DNA of 64,000 nt. It comes from Vulcanimicrobiota bacterium. GTDB taxonomy: Bacteria; Vulcanimicrobiota; Vulcanimicrobiia; Eremiobacterales; Eremiobacteraceae. Position 1 is the stretch's first letter. Each line of letters begins with the position of its first letter. The stretch is from assembly GCA_013290125.1 (NCBI GenBank), contig JABCYQ010000003.1:1-64000 (forward strand). Direction: 5' to 3'. The position numbers and the translations under genes are program-made. The notes under the pieces were generated by a model. It worked only from the letters and a program-made list of their open reading frames with translations, did no database searches and was not told where the DNA came from. Positions 9,366 to 17,534 of this stretch are shown in pieces.

Positions 9366-10568
9366 CTATTCGATTTGGCGGGGCCCTTGTCCGGCGAAGC
9401 GACGCCAGGCTAGCCATACTAATATTAAGGCAAGAGCGATGTACGGCACGTACGCGACGATGAAAAATGCGGCGCTTACGATCGCAAGCGTAAACGAGCC
9501 GACTGAGCGGACCGCCGCCCGCCAGGCGTCGCCAAGCTGGTCGCTTCCGCTCGGCGCGGCGGCTGACGGCTTCGGCGCTGCGTCGGTAAGCGTTAGGTCT
9601 ATGGTAGAGAGAGCGACGGACTGTTGCTGCGCTTGCAGCTGACCGGCAAGCTGTTCGACTTGCTCGCGCGCTTGGGCCAGTTGCTGCTCGGCCTGCAGGA
9701 TGTCGTCGATTTTTCCTTGCCGGTCCATGATCGCGGCGAGATCGCGCTCCGTCCGCCGCGCGTTGTCCAGCCGGGCGGTCAGGTCCACGACGCTGCTCGT
9801 GACGTCTTGGGCGTTGACCGATCGCGACCGCACGACTCCCAAGTTCGCTAGCGCGATCATGGCCGAATCGAAGCGTTCTGCGGGCACGCTGACCTGCATC
9901 TCGGCGGAATGGCGCTCACCAGGCGCTTGCGGCGTCTGGTCCGAGAGCGATGAGACGTAACCGCCGCGTTGGCCTGCGACCGAATCGGCGAGGTTGATGG
10001 CGTGTTCAACGTCGTCAACGACCAAACTGATCGCGCCGGTCCGCGCGATGTCCCTGTGGACCGCGGCCGTTGGGGCGGCTATCGCGCCATTGGTCTCGAC
10101 CTTGTTTTTTGCCATCGGCATCTGCGCTCCCGCCGATGCCGACGTCGAGTAGCTGTCGAGCGTGACGGACTGCAGTTGCTCGGGTGGAGCGACTGCTGAC
10201 ACTGGCCCGGCAAAGCGGCCTCCCGGCCCGAAAGCCCAGAATCCCACGACGACGACAGCGGCGACGACCGGCGCGGCGAACAGGAGCCAGCTGAGTCCGG
10301 CGAGCGAAGCCCACAGTTTGCCGACTCGCCGCGGAGCGTGTTCTTCGCGCTCGATCCGCGCGAGCGTTTTCGCGAAGAGCGTCTGCGACGGCCCCTCGAT
10401 AGCGGCATCGGTCTCGAGCATGTAGTCGCGCAGCGCCGCCAACTGCTCGACTTCGGTCGCGCATTCGGCGCAGCGCTCGACCTCGGCTTCGACGGCAGTG
10501 CGTTCTTCTAAAGTCAGCGTGTCGTTGACGTACCACGGGAGCAATTCGGAGATCGGGCGGTGCGTCAC
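9366..10568 (-). CDS. DUF4349 membrane protein with N-terminal anti-sigma zinc-finger-like domain (400 aa)
   Basis: Residues 1-55 resemble the zf-HC2 domain of anti-sigma factors, followed by a transmembrane helix (about 90-115). A DUF4349 domain (about 160-385) contains a coiled coil rich in Gln/Ala and a final transmembrane helix before a basic tail. The zinc motif is altered: CAEC is present, but the residue four before the first Cys is Glu rather than His. The start overlaps the stop of the upstream ECF sigma gene by 4 nt (ATGA), which supports a cognate anti-sigma role at the membrane. A DUF4349-type envelope protein feeding an RND pump operon is inference from gene order. Confidence 0.8.
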   Translation of the reverse strand: MTHRPISELLPWYVNDTLTLEERTAVEAEVERCAECATEVEQLAALRDYMLETDAAIEGPSQTLFAKTLARIEREEHAPRRVGKLWASLAGLSWLLFAAPVVAAVVVVGFWAFGPGGRFAGPVSAVAPPEQLQSVTLDSYSTSASAGAQMPMAKNKVETNGAIAAPTAAVHRDIARTGAISLVVDDVEHAINLADSVAGQRGGYVSSLSDQTPQAPGERHSAEMQVSVPAERFDSAMIALANLGVVRSRSVNAQDVTSSVVDLTARLDNARRTERDLAAIMDRQGKIDDILQAEQQLAQAREQVEQLAGQLQAQQQSVALSTIDLTLTDAAPKPSAAAPSGSDQLGDAWRAAVRSVGSFTLAIVSAAFFIVAYVPYIALALILVWLAWRRFAGQGPRQIE

Positions 10569-11137
10569 GACGCCTCACCTCGCGCTCCGGTTCGGAGAAA
10601 ATATTCGCGTAGGTGTCTGCGGGCGTGGAACATTCTCGTCTTCACCGTATTCACCGGGCAACCGGCGATCTCAGAAATCTGCTGGTAGGAGTAACCTTGC
10701 GTCAACGCCAGCTCGACGACCGCCCGATGTTCGGGAGAGAGCGAACGGAGCGCCGCATCGAGGTCGCTGCGCAAGTCCGTCGCGACCGCGCTTTCTTCGG
10801 GATTCGGACGCGGATCTGGCACCGCGGCGATCGTGCGAAGCTCTGCGGCGGCCGGTTTTCGCTTTCGCAGCGCATCGATGGCCTTGTGATACGCTATACC
10901 GTAGAGCCACGTCGAAGGCTTCGACTCGTTGCGGAATTTCGGCGCGCCGCGCCACACCTCGACCATGACGTCGTTGACGAGTTCTTCCGCAAGTTCGCGG
11001 GCGTGGAGCATGGCCATGAGGTAGCGGTACAGCCGCACTTCGAATGCGCGAAACAGGCGCTCGAACGCGACCCGATCGCCTCGTGCGATCTGAGCGATGA
11101 GAAAGCGGGAATCTTCGTCCGAGTGTTGCGCTTCCAT
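10565..11137 (-). CDS. RNA polymerase ECF-type sigma factor (190 aa)
   Basis: Contains sigma region 2 (FERLFRAFEVRLYRYL, then PSTWLYGIAYHKAIDALR) and region 4 (EHRAVVELALTQGYSYQQISEI, with a helix-turn-helix ending TVKTRMFHARRHL). Length fits the ECF class. It directs polymerase to a small regulon and is normally held inactive by the anti-sigma factor encoded next to it. The downstream gene overlaps by 4 nt and the RND pump follows, so the pump is a likely target. AAAGGG precedes the ATG by about 5 nt. Confidence 0.93.
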   Translation of the reverse strand: MEAQHSDEDSRFLIAQIARGDRVAFERLFRAFEVRLYRYLMAMLHARELAEELVNDVMVEVWRGAPKFRNESKPSTWLYGIAYHKAIDALRKRKPAAAELRTIAAVPDPRPNPEESAVATDLRSDLDAALRSLSPEHRAVVELALTQGYSYQQISEIAGCPVNTVKTRMFHARRHLREYFLRTGARGEAS

Positions 11138-11187
11138 TGGCCCTTTCGTCGTTGACGCGGCCCAAATGGTTCATCGGCTAATTTACC

Positions 11188-11220
11188 CTGAAGGGGCCGA
11201 CGCCTGTCGGCCCCCTTCAG
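11188..11220. repeat. BIME-like half element, copy C
   Basis: A single hairpin, CTGAAGGGGCCGAC / loop GCCT / GTCGGCCCCCTTCAG, matched except for one extra C. It is the minimal form of the family and lies 13 nt after the stop of the VOC gene (minus strand), upstream of the ECF sigma gene. Confidence 0.85.
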
Positions 11221-11233
11221 CACGACCCTATGC

Positions 11234-11608
11234 TCACGCTCCCATGCACACCGCTTCCACCACGTTTCCGTCCGGGTCGAGAACAAAAGCAGCATAGTAC
11301 CCTGCGCTATACTCGGGGTGCAGGCCGGGCGGCGCATCGCTGACCGCTCCGGCCTGAATAGCAGCGAGGTAGAAATCGTCCACCTCCTGCCGCGATCGTG
11401 CCAGAAAAGCGACGTGAACGCCGGAACTCGGGGCGCCGCCGCTGTGGATACCGAAATCATCTAGACTATCGACGCCGAAGTCGACTTCGTCGGGCCGATC
11501 GGTCACGACGCCAATTCCGAGCGGCGCAAGAGCAGCCTGATAGAATTTCCGGCTAACACCGAGATCACGCACACGGATATCGATGTGGTCGATGAGGATT
11601 CTTCGCAT
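11234..11608 (-). CDS. VOC (glyoxalase/bleomycin-resistance) family protein (124 aa)
   Basis: A single-chain vicinal-oxygen-chelate fold protein. It starts ILIDHIDIRVRDLGVSRKFYQAAL and ends with the strand pattern YYAAFVLDPDGNVVEAVC. Conserved features include the early His on the first strand and the C-terminal DPDGN(V)VE signature with the metal-ligand Glu. The length is normal for one-domain members, which dimerise. The substrate cannot be read from sequence. It stands alone, with a half palindrome at its 3' end. Confidence 0.88.
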   Translation of the reverse strand: MRRILIDHIDIRVRDLGVSRKFYQAALAPLGIGVVTDRPDEVDFGVDSLDDFGIHSGGAPSSGVHVAFLARSRQEVDDFYLAAIQAGAVSDAPPGLHPEYSAGYYAAFVLDPDGNVVEAVCMGA

Positions 11609-11904
11609 GCCCCCGCTCTTTGGCCGCCGGCTTCCACCGCCTGCTAATCTTGCCTGGCCGCCGATTCGCTAAGCGAAAATTTCCGATTTGCAAAAAGTGC
11701 TGAACACGCGTTCGAAGATCGTGTTTTTCAGGTGCGATAGTCTTGGTACCAAAAGCCTAACGATGGCGTGACGGGAATCACTCAAGACGCCAGGAACTGG
11801 TCGGTACACACGCGAGGCCGCACAGGCCTTAGCGCTGTGCTTCGTCTGCGCAGCAAACTTCACAAGCTTGCTCGCATCAACCACACATGCAAGAAAGGTT
11901 TGCA

Positions 11905-13173
11905 ATGCGTAACAAACTTCTTGTCTTTGTGGCGTCAGCTCTCGTAGTTGCCGGTTGCAGCAATCAGCAAGCTGTGCCGGTTCAAGCCACGGGCTCGACG
12001 TCTCAAGGACATCATGCCGGACCGTTCGTCCGCCAAAAGGGCGAGCAACCGGTGAATTGGCGATCATTCGCGTGGGTCTCCACAGCTAGCCCGTTCTTTC
12101 CGACCATCTTGATCGGTCACGACGGCGCGATGTGGATGACCGACTATAGCGGTACTCAACTCCTTCGCATGGCGATGGACGGCACGGCGAGGCAAGGCGC
12201 CGCCCTCACATCGTTCAACCCGTCCTCGATGACGGTCGGATCCGACAACAAGTTCTATGTCGGCAGCCGCGGTACGGCATCCATTCAAGTCGTCACGACG
12301 GGCGGCGTCGCCACGATCCACGGTATACCCAGCGGCGACGTCGCTTCGTTCAACGGCATGACCCTCGGCCCGGACGGTAACGTCTGGTTCACCGAGGCAT
12401 CGCACTTCGCCAAGATCACGCCGGGCGGAACGATCACAGAGTTCGCATTCAAAGACGCGACCACCAATAACTTCTTCGACGGCATCACAACCGGGCCCGA
12501 CGGCAACCTCTGGGTGACGGAATTTGAGTCGGGAACGCTCGACAAGATAGTTCCGGGTACTGGAGCGCAGACAACGTTCCCGCTCGGCTGCGACGGCACA
12601 CAGATCGTCTCCGCAAAGGGTGATCTCTACGTCTCCTGCAACAACAACACCCTGGCTCAGGTGACGACGGCCGGAGTCGTGACTTCGCTGTTCAATCCGT
12701 ACAGCTATTCATTTAACGGCGCGATGCTCACCGTCGGTCCGGACGGCAACCCGTGGTTCGGCGCTTCGACCGGCAACGTCATCGGTGAATTCGATCCGGG
12801 AACGGCCCAAATGTCCTTCTTCTATCCCCCGAGCAACTACGGCGTGGCTAACGCGCTTACGTTAGGGCCGGACGGCAACATGTGGGCGGTTGACAGCACG
12901 AATCGATCGGTGCAAGTCTACATCCTCAACGTGATTTCGGTCAGCCCGACATCGGTGATCCTAACGGGCCCCGGAAAGACGGCGAACATCGTCGTCACGC
13001 AACCGGGCACAGCGTCTTGGACTGCGTCGAGCACGAGTACCGCCATCGCGAAAGTCGCTCAAGGCAGCCCCGCAGACACATTCACGGTAACCGCAGTCGC
13101 AAAAGGACAGTGCAAGATTATCGTGACGGACTCAGTGGGGAATAGCTTCCCCGTCCACGTGACGGTGCAGTAG
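11905..13173 (+). CDS. Vgb-like beta-propeller lipoprotein with C-terminal Ig-like domain (422 aa)
   Basis: The start is placed at ATG 11905 because AGAAAGG sits 6 nt upstream and the product then begins with a clean lipoprotein signal (MRNKLLVFVASALVVAGC). A propeller of virginiamycin-B-lyase type follows, with repeats of the form LGPDGNVWFTE and TGPDGNLWVTE. Residues after about 345 form a bacterial Ig-like (Big2-type) domain. The lyase catalytic residues cannot be confirmed and many such proteins are not lyases. It is followed 12 nt later by a close paralogue in the same orientation, so the pair is probably co-transcribed and surface-anchored. Confidence 0.8.
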   Translation: MRNKLLVFVASALVVAGCSNQQAVPVQATGSTSQGHHAGPFVRQKGEQPVNWRSFAWVSTASPFFPTILIGHDGAMWMTDYSGTQLLRMAMDGTARQGAALTSFNPSSMTVGSDNKFYVGSRGTASIQVVTTGGVATIHGIPSGDVASFNGMTLGPDGNVWFTEASHFAKITPGGTITEFAFKDATTNNFFDGITTGPDGNLWVTEFESGTLDKIVPGTGAQTTFPLGCDGTQIVSAKGDLYVSCNNNTLAQVTTAGVVTSLFNPYSYSFNGAMLTVGPDGNPWFGASTGNVIGEFDPGTAQMSFFYPPSNYGVANALTLGPDGNMWAVDSTNRSVQVYILNVISVSPTSVILTGPGKTANIVVTQPGTASWTASSTSTAIAKVAQGSPADTFTVTAVAKGQCKIIVTDSVGNSFPVHVTVQ

Positions 13174-13185
13174 GAGGAGATGAAA

Positions 13186-14463
13186 ATGCGCACATCAATC
13201 ATCTGCATCGGCGCGCTGACGCTTGCGCTCACCGCTTGCAGTTCTCACCAATCGATGCCGGCACCGACATCCGGCGGTCTACACGGCGTTGGCCCGAACG
13301 TCGTCCAGACGGGCAAAACCCCCGTTCAATGGAGCCAATTTAAGTGGGGAAGCACTTCATCGTCAAGCCAGTATGATTCTATCGTCACCGGCAGCGATAA
13401 GAACGTCTGGTTCACAGACATCAACGGCCAGAACCTTGTCCAAATGAAGATGACCGGCGCCACGAAGGTCTTTCCGCTGACCTTCAATGGTACTTCGCGG
13501 TTCTCTCCCGCCAATATGACGGTGGGCGCCGATGGCAAGTTCTACATCTCCACCACGAATTCGCCGGGCTTTATCGGCGTCGCCAAGAATACCGGAACGT
13601 TCACAGTAACAGCGATCCCGAGCGGCGACTATGGCTACGATGGCGGATTGACTCTCGGCCCGGACGGCAACGTCTGGTTCACCGAACTCAAACATATCGG
13701 TAAGATCACGCCGACGGGAAAAGTAACGGAAATCGCCTATCCGGATGGACAAACGAACAACCTCTTCGGTTCGATCACGACCGGATCCGACGGCGACATC
13801 TGGGTATCAGAGTACAACCAACCGTACATCGACGACGTGGATCCGCTCACTAACGGCGTCACGGTCTACTCGCTGCCGTGTGCGTTGAGCGGACTCGTTT
13901 CGGCAGCGGACGGTAATCTCTACGGGCCATGCGGCGGCTCGATCGTGAGAATCACGACGAGCGGCTCGTGGTCGCTAATCGCCAATCCGTTCAGCACGGA
14001 TGGCTTTCCGACGTCGTTCATTACGGGTCTCGACGGAAATCCGTGGTTCACGGCGGCGAATAGCAATCAGGTCATTCAATACAACGCTGGCAACGGCACG
14101 TTGCATGCCTTCTACCCGCCCTCGACCTTCGGCAACGACTATGGTCTGGCGGCCGGACCGGACGGCAACTATTGGGCCGTCGGCAACAACGCGATGATCG
14201 ACATCTACATTGTCGACACCCTCGTCGTGACGCCTGCACCGATCAAACTCACGAGCATCGGTCAGACACAAGTCATAACGATTAAGGAGCCGAACACTTC
14301 AACCTGGACCGTTACGAGTTCGAGTCCCGGCGTTGCGACGGTAACTCCCGTCTCTGGCCACGCGAACGAGTATACGGTCAAAGCGATCGGCGTCGGCTCG
14401 ACAAACGTCTCCGTCAAAGACGCGATCGGCAACTCGTTCGTGGACAAGGTGACGGTTACGTAA
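13186..14463 (+). CDS. Second Vgb-like beta-propeller lipoprotein, tandem paralogue (425 aa)
   Basis: It shares domain order with the preceding gene: lipoprotein signal (MRTSIICIGALTLALTAC), SMP-30/Vgb-type propeller repeats (LGPDGNVWFTELKHIGKITP) and a C-terminal Ig-like domain (VTPAPIKLTSIGQTQVI). Two in-frame ATGs compete; AGGAGG at 13172-13177 is only 2 nt from ATG 13180 but 8 nt from ATG 13186, so 13186 is preferred. The two genes look like a tandem duplication with considerable divergence. A strong terminator follows. Confidence 0.8.
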   Translation: MRTSIICIGALTLALTACSSHQSMPAPTSGGLHGVGPNVVQTGKTPVQWSQFKWGSTSSSSQYDSIVTGSDKNVWFTDINGQNLVQMKMTGATKVFPLTFNGTSRFSPANMTVGADGKFYISTTNSPGFIGVAKNTGTFTVTAIPSGDYGYDGGLTLGPDGNVWFTELKHIGKITPTGKVTEIAYPDGQTNNLFGSITTGSDGDIWVSEYNQPYIDDVDPLTNGVTVYSLPCALSGLVSAADGNLYGPCGGSIVRITTSGSWSLIANPFSTDGFPTSFITGLDGNPWFTAANSNQVIQYNAGNGTLHAFYPPSTFGNDYGLAAGPDGNYWAVGNNAMIDIYIVDTLVVTPAPIKLTSIGQTQVITIKEPNTSTWTVTSSSPGVATVTPVSGHANEYTVKAIGVGSTNVSVKDAIGNSFVDKVTVT

Positions 14464-14478
14464 CTTCTCACCCTGACA

Positions 14479-14508
14479 ATGGCCGGGCTCGTGCCCGGCC
14501 ATCTTTTT
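14479..14508 (+). terminator. Rho-independent terminator after the lipoprotein pair
   Basis: A perfect 10-bp stem (ATGGCCGGGC / GCCCGGCCAT) with loop TCGT is followed by CTTTTT. It begins 15 nt after the stop codon and lies just before the BlaI promoter, insulating the two units. Confidence 0.92.
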
Positions 14509-14518
14509 GCCCATTCCT

Positions 14519-14532
14519 ACTAGTTATATAGT
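14519..14532. promoter_or_regulatory. Putative BlaI/MecI operator, site 1
   Basis: A 14-bp dyad ACTAGTTATATAGT, with perfect ACTA/TAGT arms, touches the -35 box of the downstream BlaI-type gene. Related 14-bp sites lie at 17394 and 23292. BlaI-family repressors bind short AT-rich dyads at their own promoters; the match to this window's repressors is inference. Confidence 0.6.
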
Positions 14533-14560
14533 TGACAGAGCGGCGGGGCAGACGTATACT
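14532..14560 (+). promoter_or_regulatory. Consensus sigma-70 promoter for blaI-like/M56 operon 1
   Basis: TTGACA (14532-14537) and TATACT (14555-14560) are separated by exactly 17 nt. The expected transcription start is about 7 nt further on, coinciding with the ATG at 14567, so the transcript is probably leaderless. Confidence 0.8.
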
Positions 14561-14566
14561 AGCCGC

Positions 14567-14959
14567 ATGGCACGCAACACGTCTCCTACGCTCACCGCTG
14601 CAGAGCATCGCGTCATGGAAGTCCTTTGGCGTCTCGGTTCCGGCACCGTTTCGGATGTCGCGGGTTCGATTGGGAATCCGCCGCTGGCGTATACGACAGT
14701 ACTCACGGTACTGCGAACGCTTGACCGAAAAGGCTACGTACGGCATCGCGCGGACGGGAAGGCGCACGTCTTCGCCCCCGCGATCGATCGCAACGCGGTT
14801 CGCCGCGATGTGGTCGGCTACGTCCTCAAACAGTTCTTCGATGGTTCGCCGCGCGAGCTGTTGCTCAACCTGCTCGAGTCCGAGCGCGTGGACCAGGCCG
14901 AGTTGCGCCGCTTGCGATCCGTCCTCGATCGTGCGCGCGACGGCGAACGAAAGGCATGA
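14567..14959 (+). CDS. BlaI/MecI-family transcriptional repressor 1 (130 aa)
   Basis: A winged-helix repressor of the BlaI/MecI/CopY type. It begins TLTAAEHRVMEVLWRLGSGTV and has the recognition region YTTVLTVLRTLDRKGYVRHR, then a C-terminal dimerisation helix (ELLLNLLESERVDQAELRRL). Such repressors sit on operators in their own promoter and are cleaved after signalling by the linked M56 membrane protein. The start at 14567 gives a standard-length protein and coincides with the predicted transcript 5' end. The stop overlaps the M56 gene start by 4 nt (ATGA), a classic BlaI-BlaR1 arrangement. Confidence 0.93.
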   Translation: MARNTSPTLTAAEHRVMEVLWRLGSGTVSDVAGSIGNPPLAYTTVLTVLRTLDRKGYVRHRADGKAHVFAPAIDRNAVRRDVVGYVLKQFFDGSPRELLLNLLESERVDQAELRRLRSVLDRARDGERKA

Positions 14960-17382
14960 ACATGGCGACCAACCCTTCGCTCATCTCGATCGCCGGCGCC
15001 GTCGGCCACGCTCTCTTCACCGGGCTGTGGCTTGGGGCGCTGCTGGCGCTTATACTCTTCTTCATCGCCGAACGACTTCGGGCGACGAACGCCGCCACGC
15101 GACACGCGATGTGGTATGCCGCACTAATCGCTATCGCGGCCGTGCCGGTCGCGGGTGTTGCTTGGTCATTCGATCACGCCGTAACGGTCTCGGCTCCCGT
15201 CGGGCAAACCCAAACGTCGCTGTGGAAGCCGGCGCCTGCGCTCGTCGCACGCCACACTAACCCAGAGAGCGATCGAGTCTCTCACGGGGCGACGGCTGCG
15301 CAGATTCGCGGCGCGTCCACGGATACGGCTTCCGCCGCGGCGCTGACGCCCGCACCGCTGGCGCCCGCACCGCGACCGTTCGACTTCACACCGTATCTGC
15401 TCGGCGCGCTAGGGATCGCTTTATTCGGAGCGCTGATCGGCGTCGGCGGAATCGGTTTGAGTCTTCTTCGGCTGCTCGCAGTGAAACGCGAGAGCCGCCC
15501 GTTCGATCCCGCGATCGCAGCCATGTTGCGCCGCTGGTCAGCGAGGCCCGCGATCGGGCGCGATGTCGCGCTCCGCGTCTCGCAAGGTCTCGACGTCCCC
15601 GCTGCTGTCGGCTTTGCGCATCCGGCCATCCTCGTGCCGGCGTCGTGGCCCGCGAATCTCGACGTCGACGAGCTCGACAGCATCATCATGCACGAGTATT
15701 CGCATCTCCGCCGCTGCGATGATTGGTGGGCGCTGCTGCAGCGGATCGCCGAACGCGCCTACTGGTTCAATCCGGCGCTGCGCTTCATCGCGGCGCGCGC
15801 GAATCTCGAACGCGAGATCGCCTGCGACGACTGGGTCGTGACCGAAGCGTCGAACGCGACGTCGTACGCCGAGTGCTTGTGGCGCATCGCGCAGTTCGCG
15901 CACATCCCGCAGCCACGTTTGCCCGTGCCCGCCGCGCTCGTCACGCGCGCACAGATCGTCGAAAGGATAGAACACCTCATGGATGCCAAACGCGATTCGC
16001 TGCCCCACGTCCGCCCCATCGCGTTGCTCGCGATCGTGCCGCTGGCCGCGCTCCTGCTCGTGATCGGCGTCGTGCGGGCGCCCGCCGTCACGATCACGCA
16101 AACTCCGGCTGCGCTCTCCGCCACTCTTCCTATCGCAACCGCGCCGGTTCATGCGGCCGCCAAGCCTTCGCATTCGACGGTTGTCGTCGCACAGCAAGCG
16201 TGGAAAGCCCTGCCGCCGGCCAAACCTGCTTCGCAGTCGAAGCCGCCAGTGATGACGACGCTTGCACGCGTATCTCAACCGACGCAGATCGGCGCACTGG
16301 CCAAACTCCATGACGGCTCCGGCTCTCAAGTGGCGTTGAGCAGCGGACTTGACGTACGCACGCTGCTTCAGTCTTGCCAGGGCTGTGACCTGAGCGGCAA
16401 GGATCTGCGCAATGTCGATCTGCACGGCTTGAGCTTGAGCGGCGACGACATGTCGCGCGTCGATCTGCGCGGCGCGAATCTGCGCGGTACGCGCTTCTCC
16501 GGCGTCGACCTGACGGACGCGCGGCTCGACGGCGCCGATCTCACCGGTGCGGAATTCAGCGGCGCTGATATCAGGGGCGTCTCGTGGACGGGCGCGATCT
16601 TGACCGACACGAAGTTCGAGGGCGTGACGATCGATTCTGCGATGGTGCACTCGGGCATGCTGCGGCACATGCTTGCCAACTGCTCGGGTTGCGACATGCA
16701 TGCGCTAGACTTGCGCGGTCTCGACCTCAGCGGCGTGCACCTGGAAGGCGCCGATCTGTCGGGCGCGGATCTGCGCGGCGCGAATCTGTCGCACGCGATA
16801 CTCGATGGCGTCGATCTGAAGAACTCACGGCTCGACGACACCGATCTCACGGACGCGCAACTCAACGGCTGCGAGCTGACCGGTGTGGACCTACGGCGTG
16901 CGAAGATCCATGGACTCAAGCTCGAAGGTGCTGATCTGCGAGGCTTGCAGTTCTCAGGACTTGACGTGCGCGGACTGACGGCGGACGGCGCGGACTTGAG
17001 CGGCGCCTCGCTCGCACACGTCGATCTAGCAGGAGTGCACATGGACGGCTCCGACTTCCGCAACGCCGATCTCACCTCGGCCAATCTTTCCGACGGCGAC
17101 TTCTCCGGCGCCGACTTCCGGTATGCGCATTTGGACAACGCGGATCTCCGGCGCGCCGCTCTGTGCGGCTACGACACGTTTACCAACGATAGTGGGGCAG
17201 TGGCCCAGCGCAAGAAAGAGTGCGCAGACTTCTCCGGCGCCACTACTCAAGGCACCGATCTGCGCGGCGCGCGGATATGCGATGACCGCAACGGGCAGCA
17301 ATTGTGCTCTGCGATCTCCGCGGCCGATCTGCGCCTGCTCTCCCATTCGGATTTGACCGGAGCGCTTCTGCCCGATTTTTGA
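14956..17382 (+). CDS. M56 (BlaR1-like) membrane metallopeptidase with C-terminal pentapeptide repeats (808 aa)
   Basis: The N-terminal half is a multi-span M56 peptidase. Zinc-binding HEYSH is at H246/E247/H250, with the downstream LEREIACDD motif (about 284-292) typical of the family and a further helix at about 352-370. In BlaR1 this domain senses signal and triggers loss of BlaI. In place of a penicillin-binding sensor, the C-terminus (about 470-800) consists of pentapeptide repeats (ADLSGADLRGANL type). They fall in two blocks, each introduced by a CxxCD motif (C474/C477 and C576/C579). The C-terminal half is presumably extracytoplasmic if topology follows BlaR1. The last codons overlap a candidate promoter for the cupredoxin operon. 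Confidence 0.9.
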   Translation: MNMATNPSLISIAGAVGHALFTGLWLGALLALILFFIAERLRATNAATRHAMWYAALIAIAAVPVAGVAWSFDHAVTVSAPVGQTQTSLWKPAPALVARHTNPESDRVSHGATAAQIRGASTDTASAAALTPAPLAPAPRPFDFTPYLLGALGIALFGALIGVGGIGLSLLRLLAVKRESRPFDPAIAAMLRRWSARPAIGRDVALRVSQGLDVPAAVGFAHPAILVPASWPANLDVDELDSIIMHEYSHLRRCDDWWALLQRIAERAYWFNPALRFIAARANLEREIACDDWVVTEASNATSYAECLWRIAQFAHIPQPRLPVPAALVTRAQIVERIEHLMDAKRDSLPHVRPIALLAIVPLAALLLVIGVVRAPAVTITQTPAALSATLPIATAPVHAAAKPSHSTVVVAQQAWKALPPAKPASQSKPPVMTTLARVSQPTQIGALAKLHDGSGSQVALSSGLDVRTLLQSCQGCDLSGKDLRNVDLHGLSLSGDDMSRVDLRGANLRGTRFSGVDLTDARLDGADLTGAEFSGADIRGVSWTGAILTDTKFEGVTIDSAMVHSGMLRHMLANCSGCDMHALDLRGLDLSGVHLEGADLSGADLRGANLSHAILDGVDLKNSRLDDTDLTDAQLNGCELTGVDLRRAKIHGLKLEGADLRGLQFSGLDVRGLTADGADLSGASLAHVDLAGVHMDGSDFRNADLTSANLSDGDFSGADFRYAHLDNADLRRAALCGYDTFTNDSGAVAQRKKECADFSGATTQGTDLRGARICDDRNGQQLCSAISAADLRLLSHSDLTGALLPDF

Positions 17383-17407
17383 TGGGCTGACCTACTAATT
17401 ATATAAT
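17379..17407 (+). promoter_or_regulatory. Putative promoter of the cupredoxin operon with overlapping operator-like site 2
   Basis: TTGATG (17379-17384) and a perfect TATAAT (17402-17407) are 17 nt apart. The -10 box lies inside ACTAATTATATAAT (17394-17407), which matches operator site 1 at 12 of 14 positions. This suggests the downstream operon may respond to the same repressor. The predicted start near 17414 would put a palindromic hairpin at the very 5' end of the mRNA. Confidence 0.6.
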
Positions 17408-17413
17408 AGCTTA

Positions 17414-17456
17414 GGGGGCCGACATAAAGTCGGCCCCTTCAGGCATGTCGGCCCAC
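17414..17456. repeat. BIME-like element, copy D
   Basis: Hairpin GGGGCCGAC / ATAAA / GTCGGCCCC at 17415-17437, followed by CTTCAGG and a degenerate second unit (GTCGGCCCACG). It lies between the M56 gene and the cupredoxin gene and probably falls within the leader of the latter. Confidence 0.85.
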
Positions 17457-17534
17457 GTTTGTTAGCGCGATTGAACCGTTCGCGCGGCGGCGGCATACAC
17501 AGGGCAATAACTCTTCTATTAGGAGACTGCGCTC

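Noticed and set aside
11609-11904. Possible riboswitch in the leader before the first Vgb-like lipoprotein
   Set aside because: I compared it with the c-di-GMP-I pattern from memory and found no match to the conserved core; no other class was recognisable. No gene is seen here either.
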